Positions 1 to 5,583 of a stretch of 7,028 nt of DNA are shown here, one piece after another. Source of the DNA: Pseudomonadota bacterium (GTDB taxonomy: Bacteria; Pseudomonadota; Alphaproteobacteria; Rhizobiales; Beijerinckiaceae); the NCBI GenBank assembly GCA_023452965.1, contig JAEXUU010000375.1, forward strand, positions 1 through 7,028. Reading direction: 5' to 3'. A program made the translations under genes and the position numbers. The notes under the pieces are model-generated. The model was not told the DNA's origin. It saw nothing but the letters and a program-made list of their open reading frames with translations, and made no database searches. Positions within the stretch are counted from its first letter, which is position 1. Each line of letters starts with the position of its first letter.

Positions 1-6
1 GGTTCA

Positions 7-852
7 ATGTCCACCGCCACCCTCGAACAGCCCACGACAGCGACCGCGACGGACACCATCCTGTCGCTGAACAACATCGAGGTGATCTACGATCACGTCA
101 TCCTGGTGCTGAAGGGCGTCTCGCTGCAGGTCCCGCGCAAGGGCATCGTCGCGATCCTCGGGGCCAACGGCGCCGGCAAGACCACGACGCTGAAGGCGAT
201 CTCGAACCTCCTCAAGGCCGAGCGCGGCGAGGTCACCAAGGGCTCGATCGTCTTCGACGGCGAGCGGGTGGACCGGATGTCGCCGAGCGAGCTGGTGCGC
301 CGCGGCTGCATCCAGGTCATGGAAGGCCGGCACTGCTTCGGCCATCTCTCGATCGAGGAGAACCTCCTGACCGGCGCCTTCACCCGGCGCGACGGCAATG
401 CCGCGATCAAGCGCGACCTCGAGAAGATCTACGAGCTCTTCCCGCGCCTGAAGCAGCGCCGCAACTCACAGGCCGGCTACACCTCCGGCGGCGAGCAGCA
501 GATGTGCGCGGTCGGCCGCGCCATGATGTCGAAGCCGAAGATGATCCTGCTCGACGAGCCGTCCATGGGACTGGCGCCGCAGATCGTCGAGGAAATCTTC
601 GAGATCGTGCGCCGGCTCAATGCCGAGGAGGGCGTCTCCTTCCTCGTCGCCGAGCAGAACACCAACATGGCGCTGCGCTACGCCACCTATGGCTACATCA
701 TGGAGACCGGCCGCGTCGTCATGGACGGCGAGGCGCAGATGCTGCGCGAGAACGAGGACGTCAAGGAGTTCTATCTCGGGGTTGCCGAAGGGGCCAAGAA
801 GTCGTTCCGCGAGGTCAAGAGCTACAAGCGCCGCAAGCGCTGGCTGTCTTGA
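7..852 (+). CDS. LivF-type ABC transporter ATP-binding protein
   Basis: Cytoplasmic ATPase subunit of a branched-chain amino acid (HAAT) type importer; it hydrolyses ATP to drive uptake through LivH/LivM-like permeases that are not in the window. Visible motifs are Walker A GANGAGKTT (residues 52-60), Q-loop Gln103, signature TSGGEQQ (159-165), Walker B MILLDEP (179-185), D-loop SMGLAP, and AEQN (215-218), where Gln replaces the usual H-loop His, as is typical of LivF. At 281 residues it is longer than classical LivF (about 235). The excess is a roughly 20-residue Ala/Thr-rich N-terminus and a basic C-terminal tail ending KRRKRWLS. From family knowledge, this tailed form usually accompanies acyl- or aryl-CoA ligase genes rather than true leucine transport genes, so the substrate is probably a carboxylic acid; that is inference. 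The start is the ATG at 7; with only six bases before it, no ribosome site can be judged. It is followed after 47 bases by the peptidase gene. Confidence 0.93.
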   Translation: MSTATLEQPTTATATDTILSLNNIEVIYDHVILVLKGVSLQVPRKGIVAILGANGAGKTTTLKAISNLLKAERGEVTKGSIVFDGERVDRMSPSELVRRGCIQVMEGRHCFGHLSIEENLLTGAFTRRDGNAAIKRDLEKIYELFPRLKQRRNSQAGYTSGGEQQMCAVGRAMMSKPKMILLDEPSMGLAPQIVEEIFEIVRRLNAEEGVSFLVAEQNTNMALRYATYGYIMETGRVVMDGEAQMLRENEDVKEFYLGVAEGAKKSFREVKSYKRRKRWLS

Positions 853-899
853 GCACACCGGCCGCGAATCCGCCGCATGAAGGGTCCAGGGCCTGAACG

Positions 900-1580
900 A
901 TGCTCTATCTCGTCATCGTCCTCCTGCTCCTCGCCTTGATCTTCGGACCGCAGTTCTGGGTCCGTCGCGAGATGGAAAGGCACGCCGTGGCGCGGCCCGA
1001 CCTGCCGGGAACCGGCGGCGAGCTCGCCCGCCATCTGCTCGACCGGTTCCAGCTCGGCGCGGTCGCGGTCGAGACCACGGCCGCGGGCGACCATTACGAC
1101 CCCGACGCCCGTGCGGTCCGCCTCTCGCCGGGCAATCATGACGGCCGCTCGATCACCGCCGTGGCGGTCGCCGCGCATGAGGTCGGGCATGCCATCCAGC
1201 ATGCGCAGGGCAGCACCCTGTTCATCGCCCGCACCGGGCTCGCGCGCCTGCTCGGCATGATCGACAAGGTCGCGATGGTGGTGCTGGTCACCGCCCCGCT
1301 GGTTGCGATCCTGACCCGCGTGCCCTCGATCGCCCTGATGCAGTTCGGTTTCGCCATCGCGCTGCTCGGCATCGGCCTTGTCGTGCATCTGGTGACGCTG
1401 CCGCTCGAATTCGACGCCAGCTTCGGCAAGGCGCTGCCGATCCTGACCACCGACGGCTATCTCCACCCCGGCGACGTGCCGGCGGCGCGCGGCGTGCTGC
1501 GGGCGGCGGCGCTGACCTATGTCGCCGGCGCGCTGGTCGGGCTGCTGAACTTCCTGCGCCTCCTGCGCTTCATCCGATGA
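900..1580 (+). CDS. Membrane zinc metallopeptidase, YugP / Zn_peptidase_2 family
   Basis: Predicted integral-membrane zinc protease of 226 residues, the usual family length. A hydrophobic N-terminal segment (about 2-19) is followed by a soluble part with the family motif DHYDP (64-68) and the zinc-binding HEVGH (93-97), whose two His bind zinc and whose Glu is catalytic. Two more hydrophobic segments follow (about 122-143 and 146-167). LEFDAS (169-174) comes next, where Glu170 is the likely third zinc ligand, and a last hydrophobic segment lies at about 204-220. All expected catalytic residues are present, so it should be active. The physiological substrate of this family is largely unknown. 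The start ATG is preceded by CCAGGG at 886-891, eight bases away. It lies 47 bases after the LivF-like gene and 28 bases before the PaaK-like gene, suggesting co-transcription. This is an unexpected partner for a transporter operon and may simply be a passenger. Confidence 0.9.
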   Translation: MLYLVIVLLLLALIFGPQFWVRREMERHAVARPDLPGTGGELARHLLDRFQLGAVAVETTAAGDHYDPDARAVRLSPGNHDGRSITAVAVAAHEVGHAIQHAQGSTLFIARTGLARLLGMIDKVAMVVLVTAPLVAILTRVPSIALMQFGFAIALLGIGLVVHLVTLPLEFDASFGKALPILTTDGYLHPGDVPAARGVLRAAALTYVAGALVGLLNFLRLLRFIR

Positions 1581-1608
1581 GCGACGCCATTCCCCCGAGG
1601 ACCGAGCG

Positions 1609-2841
1609 ATGAGCGAGCATTACGACGATCTCGAAACGCTATCGCCAGCGGCGCGCGAGGCCGCCCTGTTCGCCCGCCTGCCCGCCGTGCTCGAGGCAGC
1701 GCTGGCGACGCCGGGCTATAGCGTCCATCTCGCCGGCATCGATCCGGCCGCGATCCGCGATCGCGCCGCCCTTGCGCGCCTGCCGATCCTGCGCAAGGCC
1801 GACATGCCAGCGCTCCAGCAGGCGGCGCCGCCTTTCGGCGGCTTCACCACCGCGCCGCTCGGCTCCTTCGGTCGGCTTTTCACCTCGCCTGGGCCGATCT
1901 TCGAGCCGGAAGGCACCGCCAGCGACCCCTGGGGCACCGCGCGCGGCCTGTTCGCCGCCGGGATCCGCAAGGGCGACATCGTGCTGAACACCTTCGGCTA
2001 CCATCTGACGCCCGGCGGCTTCATCATGGATTCCGCCGCCCGGGCCATCGGCTGCGCCGTCATCCCGGCCGGCCCCGGCAACACCGAGCAGCAGCTCGAA
2101 GTGATCGGCGCTTATAAGCCGAGCGCCTATGCCGGCACGCCGGACTTCCTGAAGATCCTGATCGAGGCCGCCGATGCGCGCGGCGTCGACATCTCCTGCA
2201 TCGAGCGCGCCGTGGTCTCGGGCGCCGCCTTCCCGCCCTCGCTGCAGGACTGGGTGCGGGCGCGAGGCATCGACGCCTACCAGCTTTACGCCACTGCCGA
2301 TCTCGGCCTGATCGCCTATGAGACTTCGGCCCGCGACGGCATGGTGCTGAACGAGAACCTGATCGTCGAGATCGTCCGGCCGGGCACCGGAGACCCGGTC
2401 GCGGAAGGCGAGGTCGGCGAGATCGTCGTCACCAATCTCGACCCGCATCACCCGCAGATCAGGCTGGCCGTCGGGGATCTCACCGCGGTGCTGCCGGGCG
2501 CCAGCGCGAGCGGCCGGACCAATGCCCGCATCAAAGGCTGGATGGGCCGGGCCGACCAGACCGCCAAGGTCAAGGGCATGTTCGTCCGCCCCGAGCAGGT
2601 CGCCGAGATCGCCCGCCGCCATGCCGAGATCGCCAAGCTGAGACTCGTCGTCGGCCGCGCCGACGAGGTCGACACGATGACCCTCAAGGCCGAGATCTAT
2701 GCTGAGCCGAAGGGCTTCATCGACGCGGTCTCCTCGACTCTGCAGCAGGTGACGAAGCTCAAGGGCACCGTCGAGGTCCTGCCGCTCGGCGCCCTCCCCA
2801 ATGACGGCAAGGTCATCGCCGACGAGCGGCCGGTGGGATAG
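1609..2841 (+). CDS. PaaK-like adenylate-forming protein (phenylacetate-CoA ligase family)
   Basis: 410-residue protein resembling phenylacetate-CoA ligase (about 430-440 residues) along its whole length. The N-terminus carries YDDLETLSPAAREA (5-18) and LPILRKADM (58-66), typical of PaaK. The C-terminal part keeps Asp290 (AVGDLTAVL), the hinge-like GRADQTAKVKGMFVRPEQV (313-331) and Lys401 (NDGK), candidate for the catalytic lysine. Two core ATP signatures are altered. The phosphate loop normally written SSGTTGxPT reads TSPGPIFEPE (92-101), and the YGxTE-type motif reads YATADLGL (227-234), without the Mg-binding Glu. Family members would form an acyl adenylate and then an acyl-CoA thioester in the cytoplasm. 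Here that chemistry is uncertain, and a CoA-binding, carrier or regulatory role is possible. The start ATG is supported by GAGG at 1597-1600, eight bases upstream. Its place at the end of an operon with a LivF-like ATPase suggests import coupled to activation of an aromatic or other carboxylic acid (inference). Confidence 0.85.
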   Translation: MSEHYDDLETLSPAAREAALFARLPAVLEAALATPGYSVHLAGIDPAAIRDRAALARLPILRKADMPALQQAAPPFGGFTTAPLGSFGRLFTSPGPIFEPEGTASDPWGTARGLFAAGIRKGDIVLNTFGYHLTPGGFIMDSAARAIGCAVIPAGPGNTEQQLEVIGAYKPSAYAGTPDFLKILIEAADARGVDISCIERAVVSGAAFPPSLQDWVRARGIDAYQLYATADLGLIAYETSARDGMVLNENLIVEIVRPGTGDPVAEGEVGEIVVTNLDPHHPQIRLAVGDLTAVLPGASASGRTNARIKGWMGRADQTAKVKGMFVRPEQVAEIARRHAEIAKLRLVVGRADEVDTMTLKAEIYAEPKGFIDAVSSTLQQVTKLKGTVEVLPLGALPNDGKVIADERPVG

Positions 2842-2872
2842 TCGCTCGAGCGCACCGGAAAGAGCGCGGGGA

Positions 2873-3013
2873 ACCCTCTCCTGTAAGGAGAGGGCAGGGT
2901 GAGGTGTAGGCCGTCTGACCAGTTCCGTGAGGCCTGACCGCGCGGTCGGGTTCAGGCCAACGTTTCCACTCCGAACACCTCACCCCTACCCCTCTCCTTC
3001 CGGGAGAGGGGGA
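2873..3013. repeat. Inverted pair of palindromic (REP/BIME-like) elements
   Basis: Two related G/C-rich hairpins face each other in the 181-base spacer between the convergent PaaK-like and ung genes. The left one has a perfect 9-bp stem, CCCTCTCCT (2874-2882) with AGGAGAGGG (2886-2894) and a 3-base loop, followed by CAGGGTGAGGTG (2895-2906). The right one begins CACCTCACCC (2976-2985) and contains CCCCTCTCC (2989-2997) pairing with GGAGAGGGG (3003-3011). The left unit is therefore the imperfect reverse complement of the right one. Between them GGCCTGA (2931-2937) pairs with TCAGGCC (2952-2958) around the palindrome GACCGCGCGGTC (2936-2947). The layout matches bacterial interspersed mosaic elements. 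There is no T-run, so it is not a classic intrinsic terminator, although it may still end or protect both convergent transcripts. Confidence 0.75.
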
Positions 3014-3022
3014 TCCGGCGCC

Positions 3023-3721
3023 TCACCAGTCGATACTCGGCTCCCCCTTCGTCTCAAGCCACGCATTCGCGCGCGAGAACGGCTTCGAGCCGAAGAAGCC
3101 GCGCCGCGCCGAGAGCGGCGAGGGATGGGGGCTGGCGATGACGAGATGGCGGCTCTCGTCGATCAGGCCGCGCTTGCCCTGCGCCGGTGCGCCCCAGAGC
3201 AGGAAGACGACATGCGGTCGCGAGGCCGAGACGGCCGCGATCACCGCATCCGTCACCGCGCCCCAGCCGAGAGACAAATGCGAGCCCGCCTTGCTGGCGC
3301 CCTCGCGCACGGTCAGCGCCGTGTTGAGCAGGAGCACGCCCTGCTTCGCCCACTCGGAGAGATCTCCGCCGGACGGCGCGGCGAGATTGAGGTCCTCCGC
3401 CCGCTCCTTGTAGATGTTGACCAGCGAGCGCGGCAGCGGCGGCGGGCCGACATAGGAGAAAGCGAGCCCGTTGGCATGGCCCGGCGTCGGATAGGGGTCC
3501 TGACCGAGGATCACGGCGCGGACGGCATCGAGCGGGGTCAGCGCCAACGCCGCCAGAAACCGCTCCGGCGCCGGCGCCACGACATGGCCCGCGGCGCGCT
3601 CGGCATCGACCGCAGCACAGGCACGCGCCACCGTCTCATCGCTGAAGACCGGAAGATCGCGCCAGGAAGCGGAAGCGGGCGAAGCAAGAAAGGCGGCAAG
3701 CGCCGTGCAGAAGGTCGGCAT
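3023..3721 (-). CDS. ung: Uracil-DNA glycosylase, family 1
   Basis: Removes uracil from DNA by cutting the N-glycosidic bond, the first step of base excision repair after cytosine deamination or dUMP misincorporation; cytoplasmic. It has 232 residues, near the normal 220-230. In order: GQDPYP (73-78) with catalytic Asp75 and the Tyr77 that shapes the uracil pocket; PPPLPRSLVNIYKE (93-106), the DNA-contacting loop; LLLNTALTVREG (130-141) with uracil-reading Asn133; and HPSPLSARRGFF (199-210) with catalytic His199. It ends in GEPSIDW like other Ung proteins. The classical GQDPYH has Pro instead of His at residue 78, a variant I associate with alphaproteobacterial Ung. I chose the ATG at 3721-3719; a TTG two codons upstream (3727-3725) is possible but less likely. 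No clear Shine-Dalgarno is seen. It lies downstream of the nucleotidase on the same strand, separated by a repeat, so a separate transcript is likely. Confidence 0.94.
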   Translation of the reverse strand: MPTFCTALAAFLASPASASWRDLPVFSDETVARACAAVDAERAAGHVVAPAPERFLAALALTPLDAVRAVILGQDPYPTPGHANGLAFSYVGPPPLPRSLVNIYKERAEDLNLAAPSGGDLSEWAKQGVLLLNTALTVREGASKAGSHLSLGWGAVTDAVIAAVSASRPHVVFLLWGAPAQGKRGLIDESRHLVIASPHPSPLSARRGFFGSKPFSRANAWLETKGEPSIDW

Positions 3722-3750
3722 CGTCAATACTGCTGGCGGGAGAAGACTTG

Positions 3751-3855
3751 GTCATCCCGGCCGTAGCGCAGCGAAGAGCCGGGATCCAGGCCTGAACCTC
3801 AATCGGCCAGGGTCAGGCCTGAATCCCGGGTCTCCCTTCGATCGCCCGGGATGAC
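3751..3855. repeat. Mosaic palindromic repeat, copy A (two hairpins)
   Basis: A 105-base element between ung and the nucleotidase gene, bounded by the inverted ends GTCATCCCGG (3751-3760) and CCGGGATGAC (3846-3855). It holds two stem-loops: ATCCCGGC (3754-3761) with GCCGGGAT (3778-3785), and ATCCCGGG (3823-3830) with CCCGGGAT (3845-3852). Between them the 10-mer CAGGCCTGAA occurs twice (3787-3796 and 3814-3823). The right end closely matches the element at 6693-6762, which shows a dispersed family. This is the kind of extragenic palindrome common in rhizobial-type genomes. It may limit read-through from the nucleotidase gene into ung or protect the 3' end of its mRNA, but there is no T-run of an intrinsic terminator. 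Confidence 0.78.
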
Positions 3856-3884
3856 TGGTATAGCTGCGATCAGGCCAAGGTTGG

Positions 3885-5405
3885 CTATTTCAGCACCGCC
3901 CGCCCTTCGATCTTGGCGTCGACAGTGCCGAGCCGGCGGACATAGACCATCACCTCGTTGGCCATCAGCTTGCCGTCGGTGAGGCCGATCAGCGTCTTGC
4001 CGCGGCCGAGCGCGGTGTAGCCGTCGCCGCCATCGAGCATGAAGTTGTTCGACGCGACCGTGTACTTGCCGGCCGGGTCGATCGGCTTGTCGTCGACGGT
4101 GACGGCGGTGACGCGCGAGCCCTGCGGCTGCTTCAGATCGGCCTCGAACTTCATGCCCGAGATCACCGGGAAACGGCCGGCGCCCTGCGGCGCGTCGCGC
4201 AAGCCGTTCTCGATCGCATCCCTGACATCCTTGCCGGTAATCTCGACCATCACCGTCGCATTGCCGAAGGGCAGCTCGCTCAGAACGTCGCGCCGGGTCA
4301 GCTTGTGGCCGGCCGGGTACTGCTTGTTGGCGCGGATGCCGCCGGCATTGGTGATGGCGAGCTGCGCGCCGGTCGCGCTCCTGATCGCATCGGCGATCAG
4401 ATTGCCGATCGCGGTCTCCTGGGTGCGGATCATGCCGGTGCGGGAATCGAGCGGGGCCGCCAGCGTCGCGATCTCGATGTCGAGCTCCTTGGAGAGCTCG
4501 GCCTCGTAACCCTTCACAATAGCGGCGACCTCGGAGTCGGGCGTCGCGGCGCGGCTGTCGTTGACACGGAAGGTCGGCGTCCACTCGACGCGGCGATTGG
4601 CACCCTCGCCGGTCGCCTTGGCGGCGATGTCGATGGCGGTGACGTAATTGCCCTCCTCGTTCGACTCGACCATCACGACCTTGCCGTCATAGGCGATGGC
4701 GAGATCATGGTCGTGGCCGGTCAGCAGGATGTCGACGACGCGCGAGCGCACGATCTGAAGATCGGTGGCGCGGTCGGCATGGACGACGCCGACCAGGATG
4801 TCGGCGCCCTGCGCCTTCAGCGCCCGCGCCTCGCGCCGCAGCGCCTCCATTGTCGAGGAGAATTTCAGATCGCCGGGATTGGAGAGTTGCGGCGTCGGAT
4901 CATAGGTCGTGCCGATGACGCCGACCTTGAAGCCGCCGAGCTCGAAGATCTGCGAATCCTTGTGCCCGGGCAGCGGGTTGCCGGCCGCGTCGCGCAGGTT
5001 CGCGGCGAAGGTCGGATAGCTCTGGGCGGCGGCGAGCTTGAGATAGTTCTCCTTGCCGAAGTCGAACTCGTGATTGCCGGGCACGAAGACGTCGAGCCCC
5101 ATCTTGTTCTGCATCGCGACGATATGCGCGCCTTGGTCGAAGCCCGACATCAGCGAAGGCGAGTAACAGTCGCCTGCATGGCAGAACAGCACCGGCACGC
5201 CGCGCGCCCGTTCCGCCTTGGCGATGCCCGAAGCCCGGGCGAAGCCGCCTTTGCCCTTGTCGTCGCTCATCTTGTAGATGTCGTTGACGAGCAGCAGCGT
5301 GAAGCTCGGAGCGGGCGCCTGCGCCTTCGCCACCGGGGCGGTCGCCGCCATGGCTGCTGGGGCGGCGAGCACGCTCAGCGCGCGGCGACGGGTCATCTTG
5401 GTCAT
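3885..5405 (-). CDS. Exported bifunctional metallophosphatase / 5'-nucleotidase
   Basis: Two-domain periplasmic enzyme of 506 residues, normal for UshA-type 5'-nucleotidases, which release phosphate and nucleosides from nucleotides or related phosphoesters. The N-terminus MTKMTRRRALS plus a hydrophobic Ala-rich stretch looks like a Tat signal peptide, with likely cleavage after AKA (26-28). The metallophosphatase domain contains NDIY (41-44), HAGD (76-79), GNHEFD (110-115), VVHAD (207-211) and GHDHD (230-234). The C-terminal nucleotidase domain contains ETAIGNLIADA (330-340), NAGGIR (353-358), LPFGN (378-382) and the substrate-binding GGDGY (459-463). The first motif is usually ND-x-H, so a metal-binding His is replaced by Tyr44; the other metal motifs are intact. 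The start ATG at 5405 is fixed by GGAGGGG nine bases or so upstream; a second ATG at 5396 is less well placed. The gene diverges from hemH. The exact substrate cannot be read from the sequence. Confidence 0.9.
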   Translation of the reverse strand: MTKMTRRRALSVLAAPAAMAATAPVAKAQAPAPSFTLLLVNDIYKMSDDKGKGGFARASGIAKAERARGVPVLFCHAGDCYSPSLMSGFDQGAHIVAMQNKMGLDVFVPGNHEFDFGKENYLKLAAAQSYPTFAANLRDAAGNPLPGHKDSQIFELGGFKVGVIGTTYDPTPQLSNPGDLKFSSTMEALRREARALKAQGADILVGVVHADRATDLQIVRSRVVDILLTGHDHDLAIAYDGKVVMVESNEEGNYVTAIDIAAKATGEGANRRVEWTPTFRVNDSRAATPDSEVAAIVKGYEAELSKELDIEIATLAAPLDSRTGMIRTQETAIGNLIADAIRSATGAQLAITNAGGIRANKQYPAGHKLTRRDVLSELPFGNATVMVEITGKDVRDAIENGLRDAPQGAGRFPVISGMKFEADLKQPQGSRVTAVTVDDKPIDPAGKYTVASNNFMLDGGDGYTALGRGKTLIGLTDGKLMANEVMVYVRRLGTVDAKIEGRAVLK

Positions 5406-5412
5406 AGGCCAG

Positions 5413-5419
5413 CCCCTCC
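5413..5419 (-). promoter_or_regulatory. Strong ribosome binding site of the nucleotidase gene
   Basis: On the minus strand the bases read GGAGGGG, close to the anti-16S consensus, with suitable spacing to the ATG at 5405-5403. It decides that start over the in-frame ATG nine bases further in. It is the best Shine-Dalgarno match in the window. Confidence 0.8.
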
Positions 5420-5435
5420 GGATTTGATTTTTTCC

Positions 5436-5465
5436 AGACTAGCAAGAGCCGCGCCGAGTTGGCGA
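5436..5465 (-). promoter_or_regulatory. Candidate sigma-70-type promoter of the nucleotidase gene
   Basis: On the minus strand TCGCCA (5465-5460, four of six matches to TTGACA) is separated by 18 bases from TAGTCT (5441-5436), a -10-like box preceded by TTGC. Transcription would begin near 5429, giving a leader of about 24 bases that includes the ribosome binding site. The geometry is consistent, but this is pattern matching only. The rest of the 178-base divergent spacer 5406-5583 holds no operator or riboswitch that I can recognise, and no equally good promoter for hemH. Confidence 0.35.
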
Positions 5466-5583
5466 GATGCCGGACGCGGCAAAGGCGTGTTCACCGCAAA
5501 AACAGCTTCCGCATTGTCGCACCCCGCTGGTGAAACCCCTCTGCCGACTGGACGAAAGCCGGAACTCGTCTAAATCACAGGCC

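Noticed and set aside
1639..2622. 327-codon open frame antisense to the PaaK-like gene
   Set aside because: Composition is typical of a shadow frame, and the plus-strand gene explains the sequence fully.
2874..2894. Hairpin after the PaaK-like gene as an intrinsic terminator
   Set aside because: The stem is good but is followed by CAGGGTGAGG, not a T-run, and a related hairpin recurs nearby in inverted orientation, so it is better called a repeat.
3722..3727. TTG start of ung two codons upstream of the ATG
   Set aside because: It adds only Met-Thr with no ribosome site advantage; the ATG at 3721 is simpler.
2927..3766. 279-codon + strand frame across the repeat region and ung
   Set aside because: Arg-rich translation running through palindromic repeat DNA and antisense to ung, whose motifs are unambiguous.
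4305..5573. Long open frame (422 codons) on the + strand, antisense to the nucleotidase gene
   Set aside because: Its translation is Arg/Gly/Ala/Asp-rich low-complexity with no motif, as expected opposite a G/C-rich gene; the minus-strand protein has all its family motifs.
5546..5575. Possible hemH promoter, CTGGAC with 17-base spacing to TAAATC
   Set aside because: Weak match to both boxes, and it would place transcription start almost on the 5584 start codon; not strong enough to annotate.
5406..5583. Iron-responsive operator or riboswitch upstream of hemH
   Set aside because: I looked for AT-rich palindromes of the Irr, RirA or Fur type and for a folded leader and saw none convincing.
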